A stretch of DNA of 64,000 nucleotides from Rugalucina vietnamica (taxonomy: Eukaryota; Mollusca; Bivalvia; Lucinida; Lucinidae): contig OZ024878.1 of NCBI GenBank assembly GCA_964017185.1, forward strand, positions 18,231,851 to 18,295,850, read 5' to 3'. The notes under the pieces are model-generated. The model made no database searches and was not told the origin of the DNA. It saw only the letters and a program-made list of their open reading frames with translations. Each line of letters begins with the position of its first letter. The stretch's first letter is position 1. Made by a program: the position numbers and the translations under genes. Below are positions 58,201-64,000 of this stretch, one piece after another.

Positions 58201-60149
58201 TGTGGATAACCAAACATAACGCAATGTTATTCAGTAGGTACACTAGTGTTCTCAATCTACATAAGCTGCAGTTTCATTACGAAAACATGCCCATGCAATA
58301 AACAGATTTTTTTGTTGTAAAAAATCTAAAATTTCAATCGAAATGTTTTGATATTTTTCTTATTTTTGCTCAAAACATAGATTGTGGGCAAAAGTTAGAA
58401 CCGTCTCGGCGAGGCGGTTCTAACGAGTACCCGCAATCTATGTTTTGAAGCAAAAATATGAAAAATACATATAACCCTGAATACCCCAGTTTTTCTATAT
58501 AAAAGTGGGGTTTAAGGGGGTATATATTGCACGGACATGTTTTCCTGATGTTATTTACAAAATGGACTCTTGTAATCTAATTGCATAGGATTAACTGTCG
58601 ATAATAAAATGCAGAAACTCACCTATTTTAACTTTTGGACATCTTTTTTCAATCCATTGTTTTAACTTGTTATCACGTTTAGCATTGGATAACAGGTAAA
58701 GCCCACAGCCCATCAAGAGAACCTTAAACAACATTTTGTATATTTACGTGAATATTATAAATCGTTTAGTTGTGAAATAAAAATATGCACAAATATGCTA
58801 TTGTTTAAAAGTCAAATCAAAGTCGACGAGTATTTTCGTTCTTCAATCCGATCAAAGTCCTAAATACTCATCACAAATGCTTTCAAAAACAATTAATTAA
58901 ATTAAGATTTATATGTACTCATTCAACTAAAATACTATGACCAGTTATAATCAGCTTGTACGGGTGCACGGTGTCCTAATGCTTTGACTTGGAAAATTAT
59001 TTCTGTGAAAGGATGTTCGCTGCTAACATTAATTTTGACATTTCGGAACTTCCGGCTTTTCTTCAGAATATCTCGTAAACGGTTGCAGATATTTTCCTAA
59101 TATTTTATTTTTGGGTACATATTTCATGAAATCAAAAAATAAAATAAAATAAAATAAAATAAAAATAAACATAAAAATGCGCAAACTGACATTTTGTAGC
59201 ATTTTGGTGGTTGGGGTTTTCTACCACTGTTTTATTATTTTTTTTTAATAAAATCTTTTCAAATTATCGACTCGTACGCTATTTCATTTTTTTGCATCAA
59301 ATTCCCTAATCGTTCCCACCACTGCATTAGCAAATCAAAACTTTACACATATAAACGTGTTTCAACAGGTACAGTAAGACTGAAGAGGTTAAATTTCTAC
59401 TTTCACTTCTAAATTTAAAAAAAAAAAGATGAAAACACTACGGGAAAAAAGTGATAATTTTCACATTTTCAATACGGCACCTCAGTTTGACTGAAAGTAC
59501 GTAAAGTTTGCAAAAAGTTAAATGTTTCCTCTGAGGAAGGCTGTAAAATACCTAAACGTTAGGAACAAAAAAACAAGACTTTGTTTTGCTCTTCCTCAGA
59601 AAAATAAATGCAGCTTTACGAAAACTTGCCCATTCAATATACAGATTTTTTTTTTTTTTTTCCAGATGAACAAAATTGAAAATTTCATTGGAGAAAAAGA
59701 TATTGTTTAAATATGCTTGCTCCAAACATACATTGTGGATACTCGTTAGAGCCGAGGTGGTTCTAACGAGTACACACAATGTATGTTTTGGATCAAAAAT
59801 AAGAAAATTAGGTATACCCCTGCAACCCCCAGTTTTTTTCTATACAAAAATGGGGTTTAAAAATGCACATGTTTGCTTGATGGAATTACAGTTTAAAAAA
59901 CAAACAAAAACAAAAAAACGTTGCTTTATGAGAGTATAGGGATCAACCATGGTTTTCAGTGTTCAAACATTCGATGGATCACGAGGAAGGTGTTTGAACA
60001 CAAGGCCGCATTTCACATATATAATGAAATATACTAGCTCACAGGTATTTTCAAACAAAGATGCACTGTTAATGTTCAAATGAAAATTATTTTGTAAAGT
60101 ACGAAATAAAATAAATCCAAAAATTATCACTTACGATTGCCAGTTTCAT
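39849..60149 (-). CDS. Secreted sushi-VWC-F-type lectin protein, 10 exons
   Basis: Joined exons (minus strand): 60149-60135, 58722-58623, 56315-56052, 55135-54959, 54476-54303, 51131-50958, 50119-49943, 49333-49217, ~48700-48461, 40060-39849. They total 1650 nt, about 549 residues. Order: signal peptide, Lys-rich linker, five CCP/sushi domains, one VWC domain, one F-type lectin domain. Every intron uses GT-AG; intron 1 is phase 0 and all others are phase 1. The protein should be secreted and may bind fucosylated glycans, as F-type lectins do in innate recognition; that role is inference. The 5' edge of exon 9 is the least certain. No homologue with exactly this domain order comes to mind. Confidence 0.85.
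40722..41119. mobile_element. 398-bp hAT-like MITE with G/C-run ends
   Basis: The 8-bp duplication GTAAATAA is at 40714-40721 and 41120-41127. Ends are CTCGGGGGGG...TAACT and its complement AGCTACCCC...CCCGAG, with sub-terminal homology including CGCCCGA. The interior holds five ATATATGAATGGG repeats. Confidence 0.7.
40895..42682. repeat. Tandem duplication, two ~0.89-kb units
   Basis: Unit 1 runs from about 40895 to 41790 and unit 2 from 41791 to 42682. I see no difference other than the C-run length (unit 2 is 4 bases shorter). It begins inside the G/C-run MITE and ends inside the foldback element. Confidence 0.85.
42345..43145 (+). repeat. Minisatellite arm, ~21-bp unit, left
   Basis: About 35 degenerate copies of TGCATTTTGTATAATAATAGG, better conserved at the outside. 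The duplicated part is 41450-41790. Repeated-motif frames here (IIIGAFRIIMGAF type) are artefacts of the repeat. Confidence 0.8.
43152..43690 (+). repeat. MITE-N copy 3
   Basis: Near full length: AGAGGATATTTACTTTTTTG at the left, the TTTTCACGAGTGCGTAGCAC hairpin, and the right part with GACGTCAAGTGAATGGAAAC and a GATATCA-rich tail. Confidence 0.7.
44118..44420 (+). mobile_element. SINE-like repeat S, copy 2
   Basis: Contains GATGGGCTGCTTGTGCCTCC and GGAGGCAACGTCCCGACATG; ends ACTGGGACGTTAAGCATAAA plus (CAAA)n. Confidence 0.65.
44958..45070 (+). repeat. GCGAAACGACTAGGG tandem repeat
   Basis: Six units of GGCGAAACGACTAGGG with variable spacers. Confidence 0.8.
45230..46340 (-). repeat. Minisatellite arm, ~21-bp unit, right
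   Basis: Inverse of the left arm (ACGAAATGCACCTATTATTA), interrupted by the SINE at 45873. Degenerate inward, cleaner near 46240-46320. Confidence 0.75.
45873..46130 (+). mobile_element. tRNA-derived SINE, well preserved
   Basis: Head GGCCCCCGTGGCCGAGTGGT plus AAGAGCGCTGA and GGTTCGAGCCCCGCTC, resembling tRNA-Leu/Ser with A and B boxes. The body is TTTTTCTCGGGGTTCTCCCG and the tail GGGACGTTAAACTGAATAAA with an A run. It sits between minisatellite units, so it inserted into the foldback arm. Confidence 0.8.
46373..47020. other. No gene recognised
   Basis: Intron 9 sequence of the lectin gene between two foldback elements. No further exon or repeat is supported. Confidence 0.5.
47021..48008. 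repeat. Foldback MITE with ~290-bp arms
   Basis: Left arm from about 47021 (CCTTTACAACGGTAGTAA) to 47335; right arm from about 47690 to 48008 in inverse orientation. They match over almost their whole length, including GATCGAAGCGCTTGTTCTGC. The ~350-bp spacer has no gene. Target duplication unclear. Confidence 0.75.
48236..48443 (+). repeat. MITE-M copy 4, next to exon 9
   Basis: GAGCCGCCTCATGGGAAAAC ... CCATGAGGCGGCTC. Its right edge is 17 bp inside intron 9 from the 5' splice site. Confidence 0.75.
48461..48700 (-). CDS. Lectin gene exon 9, F-type lectin N-terminal half
   Basis: Encodes NLVLGETRTASQSSDHSNYR, AIDGN, AHT (candidate sugar-binding His, codon 48564-48566), KPWWMVEYD and ITNRRDCC, the diagnostic order of an F-type lectin. 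The 5' splice site is GCT|GTAAGC, phase 1. The 3' splice site is uncertain: AAG at 48701 and TAG at 48707 both keep phase 1. A nicer-looking site at 48730 would be phase 2 and was not used. Confidence 0.75.
48955..49184 (+). repeat. MITE-M copy 5, near exon 8
   Basis: GAGCCACCGCATCAGAAAGC ... TTGTTGGTTTTCTCACGC. Right edge 32 bp from the intron 8 donor. Confidence 0.7.
49217..49333 (-). CDS. Lectin gene exon 8, VWC domain
   Basis: Encodes GCVYSGTSYVHGEAFKPEGD, CQNCICEYGTVTC and ACG. This is the C-x-x-x-G-x-x-Y-x-x-G-E-x-F ... C-x-x-C-x-C-x-x-G-x-V-x-C signature of von Willebrand factor C modules, in a compact one-exon form of about 39 residues. Flanked by TTTTATAG and GTATGT, phase 1-1. Confidence 0.85.
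49605..49888 (+). repeat. MITE-A copy 7, full length
   Basis: Both ends (CATCACGTAAACACGTCC; GGGCATGTTTTCGTAATG) and a central palindrome around CGCCTCGCTTTAGGCGG. Right edge 54 bp from the intron 7 donor. Confidence 0.8.
49943..50119 (-). CDS. Lectin gene exon 7, sushi domain 5
   Basis: DCGLPESPCDGKAEPD ... VTYSCNPGFFLPG ... TCTASGWSGSAPCC: four canonical Cys, extra Cys near each end and the Trp before the last. Phase 1-1, donor AAAG|GTAGTC. Confidence 0.88.
50662..50943 (+). repeat. MITE-A copy 8, full length
   Basis: CATCAGGAAAACATGTCCG to TTTTCGTAATG, with the central CGCCTCGCCGAGGCGG palindrome. Right edge 13 bp from the intron 6 donor. Confidence 0.82.
50958..51131 (-). CDS. Lectin gene exon 6, sushi domain 4
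   Basis: NCITLQPPMFGSVSQSGSGV ... ATYTCNSGYQLQGASSTVC ... GWADSAPTCEEI. Very similar to domain 3 (PPMFG, SQSGS, GYQLQG), so the two arose by exon duplication. Phase 1-1, donor G|GTTTGT. Confidence 0.88.
51197..51316. repeat. ATT microsatellite
   Basis: About 40 TAT units with a few GTT variants. Confidence 0.95.
52981..53188 (+). repeat. MITE-M copy 6
   Basis: Right end TTGGTTTTCTCATGCGTCGG; left end degraded; contains GCGAAAACAAAGGCGC. Confidence 0.65.
53300..54232 (+). pseudogene. Penelope-like 3' fragment
   Basis: Starts inside the RT C-terminus (FYRRHYELISKFN in an early frame; then a clean frame ending FNCTPVGRASDSMVAPT) and includes the 3' UTR to AGTACCTTTTT. It matches 12890-13830 in the opposite orientation. 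5'-truncated, in lectin intron 5, with its edge 70 bp from the donor. Confidence 0.75.
54303..54476 (-). CDS. Lectin gene exon 5, sushi domain 3
   Basis: QCANLSPPMFGYVSQSGS ... AQYTCQSGYQLQGPPLRFC ... GSWTGTEPTCEAI. Phase 1-1. The donor is ATAA|GTATGT, a non-canonical last exon base, but the only site keeping phase. Confidence 0.85.
54600..54920 (+). mobile_element. SINE-like repeat S, copy 3
   Basis: GCTGCTTGTGCCTCCAGGCA ... ACTGGGACGTTAAGCATCAA plus (CAAA)n-like tail. Right edge about 38 bp from the intron 4 donor. Confidence 0.65.
54959..55135 (-). CDS. Lectin gene exon 4, sushi domain 2
   Basis: DCGPLPDIANGRVLQTG ... AVAQYKCFPTFTLTSGS ... VCLGNRTYSGDPATCDP. The usual Trp before the last Cys is Tyr here. 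Phase 1-1, donor GTCC|GTAAGT. Confidence 0.88.
55192..55259. repeat. GA microsatellite
   Basis: About 34 GA units, preceded by CACACA. Confidence 0.95.
55822..56043 (+). repeat. MITE-M copy 7, abutting exon 3
   Basis: GAGCCGCATCATGAGAAAAC ... TTTATAATGAGGCGGCTA. Right edge 7 bp from the intron 3 donor GTAATA. Confidence 0.75.
56052..56315 (-). CDS. Lectin gene exon 3, Lys-rich linker and sushi domain 1
   Basis: Begins EQFAKELVKSGQWKKNKKSQ, a basic ~30-residue linker, then DWCPELTDPENGKVKLNC, AKYSCNEGYQLQPKDC and CLCNRTWSGEAPKC. The domain has three additional Cys. Phase 1-1, acceptor TTTTCTAG. Confidence 0.88.
56359..56870. repeat. MITE-A copies 9-11, clustered
   Basis: Three partial or whole copies in a row: a left end at 56359-56427, a nearly complete inverse copy at 56428-56695, and another left half at 56703-56870. 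This suggests repeated insertion of the family into itself. Confidence 0.7.
57038..57612 (+). repeat. MITE-N copy 4
   Basis: Near full length; AGAGGATATTTGCTC at the left, GATATCAGTGA-rich right part, matching 43152-43690. Confidence 0.7.
57924..58143 (+). pseudogene. Penelope-like internal RT fragment
   Basis: Encodes YETSNKNWFWSNKKSGEVLS and GFRATSLSTYDFSTLYTTLP, matching about 14520-14745 in the opposite orientation. Truncated on both sides. Confidence 0.75.
58275..58550 (-). repeat. MITE-A copy 12, full length
   Basis: CATTACGAAAACATGCCC to GACATGTTTTCCTGATG with a full central palindrome. Right edge 72 bp from the intron 2 donor. Confidence 0.82.
58623..58722 (-). CDS. Lectin gene exon 2, signal peptide core
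   Basis: VLLMGCGLYLLSNA followed by KRDNKLKQWIEKRCPKVKI. Together with exon 1 (MKLAI) it makes a typical signal peptide with a likely cut after SNA. An ATG at 58734 just upstream could start MLFKVLLMG in frame, but lacks a promoter or splice context; the phase-0 junction to exon 1 is preferred. Donor ATAG|GTGAGT. Confidence 0.78.
58735..59612. other. Lectin intron 1, no other gene
   Basis: AT-rich intron. Contains short AATAA-type runs near 59140 and no recognisable repeat family before the MITE-A copy at 59613. Confidence 0.5.
59613..59882 (-). repeat. MITE-A copy 13, diverged
   Basis: TTTACGAAAACTTGCCC to ACATGTTTGCTTGATG; the central palindrome is reduced (GAGCCGAGGTGGTTC). Confidence 0.65.
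60135..60149 (-). CDS. Lectin gene exon 1, first five codons
   Basis: ATG AAA CTG GCA ATC followed by donor GTAAGTG. A TATA box lies about 60 bp upstream. A five-codon first exon giving MKLAI in phase 0 joins exactly to the hydrophobic core in exon 2. Confidence 0.7.
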
Positions 60150-60209
60150 ACTGAAAATTTTCTTGTGAAAACTTCACCAGAGAATAGCTAACTGTGCGCG
60201 GTGCGGGCT

Positions 60210-60217
60210 TATTTATA
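60210..60217 (-). promoter_or_regulatory. TATA box of lectin gene
   Basis: Minus strand CTATAAATAAGC. Transcription would start near 60180-60190, leaving a 5' UTR of about 35-40 bases before the ATG at 60149. Confidence 0.6.
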
Positions 60218-61440
60218 GTCCAGTTACACCCATATAAACGTGGAAAGTAACCTAGATTGTAACAGCTGCCTGTAGTCTTGAGACGAAGAAAACCACATAA
60301 TGGTATGTAGACCCAGACACATTAAGGAACCGCAATAGACCATGTTATTCCGTCATTTAGACCACGGTTGGCGTCAATATGATGGCGATGTTGTGTCTGA
60401 AAAAAAGCAAACACAATACCCTTTTCTGGTTCAGTTAACAGCATTATAACGCTCATTTTATTACATGCTGGAACTGTTTTGGATGCGTCATAAGGATTTG
60501 GACCTTTTTGTCACTTTTAGTATTAAATGGTGTTGTCCGAACAGTTTGAAAACCGCGTAAACATAATACAACATCAGATGTAAGGCTACATGATTATTTA
60601 CATTCTAGCAGTGACATGTATCTGTTACTAAAACCCTTTACAAAAACGCTCACAACTCCATGCCAACGAGATTTTCCCGTGGTATGTATGATCGCATGGC
60701 GTCTTATGTACGAGTAATGCATACATGCATAGAAATTAAAAGTGTCTCGCCTTACATGATATCGTTATGTTTTCTTATTCAGTATTACAGAATTTACAGA
60801 ATCATTGCTGCTAGTGTACGGCGCAAAGTCATTAACTCTCGGGTTCACAAAGTGAAATTATTATATATCATTGTTCCGTCGTCCTTACGTTTTTCGGCGT
60901 CGGTCGGTCCAGTATTTTCCAAGATTTTCTTCTATAAAGTGTAGTGGCCACAGAAAGCCAAATTTTATATGAAACAGTATGATTAGAGAAAATGAAAGCT
61001 TGCTCGCGAAATCCAGGCCAGTTGCTCAAAATGCTCAAAAATCTATCCAGAAACCGATTAATACATGCATCATTTGCGACTCCAACCCATCATTATAATA
61101 CATTTTCGCTCTTCTGATAGAGATGGTAATTTCTCTGTCCTAGTAAAAATGGTTTTATTAATGAAAATGATAATCTCTGTATTTCTGGTGTCTTTGGTTG
61201 GGATTTTAACTTAATTACATCAAAAGTTTTTGTTACATGTGTTCGCCGCTTGAACACAGTTTTTTTTTTTTTTTTTTAAATTTTCTTTCTTTATGAAATC
61301 GAGGATGTTCCCAGGAAAAATAGTTTTGGCGTTGTCCCCAGTACAAACGATAATCGGTGTCCTAGGCAAAGTGGTACTTCTTCATTATACTTCTGTTTAT
61401 TGTGCCTGCCTGTCTTGCTCGTTGCCTTTCGTTTCGTTCA
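60218..61440. other. Upstream region, no gene recognised
   Basis: Flank 5' of the lectin gene. No other exon, tRNA or clear repeat was seen; a GTCGTCC-like stretch near 60890 may be a decayed Repeat-B piece. Confidence 0.45.
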
Positions 61441-61444
61441 AAAT

Positions 61445-62352
61445 TAAGCCGGATGGCCACCTAGTTGGGAAAGAGCTAGTCATTCCGCTCTTTGTGTGTG
61501 TTGTCGGAAAAATGTTTTGATGTGTTATATGTATTTTTTCCCACTTGGTGTCTATGTTGGGACTTTAAATCTAATTCCATCAATTCCTGATCCCTCTATT
61601 CTTACGTCTTATTGTGTATACATTTCACAACTTATTAGGTTTGCTAGGGACTGCAAACATGTTGCGGACTTCAACGCGCGAAATAAATGTTTAACAGCCA
61701 AACCTCTCGATATCGGGATCATAAAATTCGAAAAACGTTTTCTAAATTTTATTGCAGACACCTTGAATTGATTACCAAATTTAATGTTTGGCTAAAGACG
61801 CTTTTATATATAACTGCGACAGTCTGCATGCTTAGTTTTTAACCCAAGCATGATAACTCTGCTGCCTTCTTTAATTGCACGCCGGTGGGCTGGGCGTCAG
61901 ACTCTACGATGGCCATAACATAAAGCTATTTATCTTAGTCGGTTGGATCCGGAGCTTCATGTCTGTTGCTTGGCCCACTGAGGTTCAACTGGTGTTTTTC
62001 TTTCGCGACGGAGTTAGTAAGTTATTTGGCGCCCAGGGATCTCCATCGTCTTGCAGCTTACTCAATCTGTGAGTCTTCGTTTTTTATTCATCATGGTGTT
62101 TATCATGATATTTGTTTGTCCATGATGATTTATTAACTAGTTAGAGATTCACCACGAGGACCGTACAACTAACTAAATGTTGTGAACCACTGCAGAAGCT
62201 GAGGGTGTGGTTAGGTACCTGTAAAATTGATTTAAGCCCGCCAGTGATTTTATATTACTGATCGTTCCAAGGCGATACTTCTGTAGTGGCTCTTATTGTT
62301 TTATGTCTCGGTGTTTAAATTTTTGTGCTGTTTGCGCCTTATGTACGTTTTC
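61445..62352 (+). pseudogene. Penelope-like 3' fragments
   Basis: A tail piece at 61445-61580 (GGCCACCTAGTTGGGAAAGA) precedes an RT C-terminal piece from 61608 (VYISQLIRFARDCKHVADFN) and its 3' UTR (TGCACGCCGGTGGGC, CAAGGCGATACTTCT). Frames are broken. Confidence 0.65.
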
Positions 62353-62366
62353 ATATGTTAAGTAAG

Positions 62367-62745
62367 GAGGGATTTTTCTTTTCAGTTAAAAAAAACATTG
62401 CACGTTACAGACGTATAACTTAAATGTTACGCGACAGTTTGCATGCTTAGTTTTTAACCAAATCATGGTTGATAACTACGCTGCCTTCTTTAATTGCAAG
62501 CCGGTGGGTCGGGCGTCAGACTCTATTATGGCCCCGACTTAAAGCTCTTCATTTTAGTTGGTTAGGGCCGGACCTTCTTGTCTGTTGCTTGGCCCGCCGG
62601 GGTTCAACTGATGTTTCTCTTTTGCTCCGGATTTCAGTGTAAGTTATTCGGTGCCTAGGGATCTCCATTGTCGGGCAGCTTATTGAATCTGTGAGTCCTC
62701 GTTTTTTATTCATCAAGGTGTTTATCATAATTTAATTGTTTAGAT

Positions 62746-62804
<59 letters not shown>

Positions 62805-63194
62805 TCCATCCATGATGATTCATTGACTAGGTAGAGTTCACCACGAGGACCGAACAACTACCTAAATGTTGCGAACCACAGCAGAAAATGAGGATGAGGT
62901 TAGGGCCAAGCACCCCAATAGTTTTACATTTATTTACTGATCGTTCAAAGGCGATATTTCTGTTGTGGTTCTATTTGTTTTATGATTTGGTGTCGAGTTT
63001 GTGTTGTTTTGACCTTATGTACGTTTTCATAGTTTAGTTAAGTTCGGGTGACTGAGTGGCCGCCTATGGGGAAATAGCTGCTCACTCGGCTTACGATATG
63101 TTCTCTAAGTATAAGAACCTAATTGTCAATTTGGTTTCTTTTCCCGTCTCGGGTTTTGGAGTGGAAATTTCTTTCTGATTGCGCCTTTTCCTTG
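62367..63194 (+). pseudogene. Penelope-like 3' fragment
   Basis: Starts near the RT C-terminus (TTGCACGTTACAGACG), passes through GCCGGTGGGTCGGGCGTC and ends TTTCTGATTGCGCCTTTTCC. A TTTA microsatellite (62743-62804) interrupts it. Confidence 0.65.
62743..62804. repeat. TTTA microsatellite
   Basis: About 15 TTTA units. Confidence 0.95.
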
Positions 63195-63236
63195 TAAATC
63201 TTCAGACAAGCTTATATACTGCTGACTGAACATCTG

Positions 63237-63286
63237 GTTATTATGCCCCCAACTTTGAAAAAGTTGGAAGGGCATATTGCTTTCGG

Positions 63287-63337
<51 letters not shown>

Positions 63338-64000
63338 GTTAACTTCTGAATGGTGCATGTTAAGGATTAGAAAATTCATATGTGTATTCCTCATGAAAAA
63401 ATAGTTGACCCGTATATTTTTCGTGTCCGAGTTATGCCCCTTTTCTGAGTTACGTCCCTTTGAAATCAAAATTTGAAAATCTTGTGTGCAAAATATCTAG
63501 TAGATGACCTGATTAACTTTTTAGAACTTTCCGTCAAATTTTGATAAAAATACGGAATTTTGAAAATTTGATTGATTTTTCCACTTTTCAGTGAAATTTG
63601 AAAGTTTTGAATGGTGAATGGCAGGGTTTTGAAATTTCATATACAGATTTCTCATGAAAAAATAGTTGACCTGTATTTTTTCACATCAAAGTTATGCCCA
63701 TTTTAGCAGTTATGTCCCTTTGGAAACAAAATTTGAAAATCTTGTGTGCAAGATATCTCAAATGTATTTGAGCTAGAGCCTTCATGTTTGGTTTACTGGT
63801 TGGGACTGAGAAGAAGATTACCTGATTAACTCTCGAGGACTTTCCGTAAAATTTTGACAAAATTACTACATTTTGAAATTCTCCATTTCCTACTTATCTG
63901 CAAAAAGCTTACATTCTGTCTCTGGGTCGAGGTCAAAACAGAGGCAACCGAACGGCTTCTTCATTCTTGAATGAAGAATGAAATAAATGAATCATACAAA
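63237..64000 (+). repeat. Dispersed repeat with TG microsatellite
   Basis: Starts TTATGCCCCCAACTTTGAAA. A ~22-unit TG run is at 63291-63335, then a block containing CATGAAAAAATAGTTGACC and TTATGCCC is present twice (about 63350-63490 and 63610-63750). Runs off the window. No gene. Confidence 0.5.

Noticed and set aside
58723..58734. Start of the lectin protein at the ATG at 58734
   Set aside because: It gives a workable signal peptide, but a TATA box, five-codon exon 1 and a phase-0 junction give a better one; cDNA would decide.

Overview
The window looks like AT-rich, repeat-choked nuclear DNA of an invertebrate animal, most likely a bivalve mollusc. It has spliced genes with GT-AG introns, tRNA-derived SINEs, many hairpin MITEs, a CR1-type LINE, a Ty3/gypsy element and Penelope-like reverse transcriptase genes. 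A secreted F-type lectin with sushi domains is also typical of such genomes. The species cannot be fixed from sequence alone, and nothing prokaryotic is present.

One host gene can be built exon by exon on the minus strand, from a TATA box near 60210 down to a stop at 39849. It has ten exons and about 549 codons, encoding a signal peptide, five sushi (CCP) domains, one von Willebrand factor C domain and a C-terminal F-type lectin domain. The first intron is phase 0, the other eight are all phase 1, and the exon lengths sum to a whole number of codons. A broken second copy of the lectin module lies at about 1.8-3.3 kb on the same strand.

Between these two lectin loci (about 6.3-32.4 kb) sits a four-level nest of retroelements. 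A plus-strand CR1-like LINE is split at base 9158 by a minus-strand Ty3/gypsy element (LTRs 9159-10328 and 30759-31395). The gypsy pol is split by a minus-strand Penelope-like element (12886-19677). That element is split by a young gag-only LTR element (14971-17482). Each insertion has a target-site duplication that I could read. The gypsy element also took an insert in one LTR, a TA-flanked MITE carrying tRNA-like sequences, and a 3.1-kb hAT-like element that is itself full of MITEs.

From 32.4 to 39 kb lie two long copies of a dispersed repeat. One is interrupted by a 1.7-kb element with compound inverted repeats. Intron 9 of the lectin gene (40.1-48.5 kb) has swollen to 8.4 kb. It holds an 8-bp-TSD MITE, a recent ~0.89-kb tandem duplication, a giant foldback element built of ~21-bp repeats, two SINEs and a second foldback. 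The other introns hold further MITEs, SINEs and Penelope-like tails; in eight of nine introns a mobile sequence ends within about 75 bp of the 5' splice site. The last 4 kb (60.2-64 kb) holds only Penelope-like 3' relics and simple repeats.
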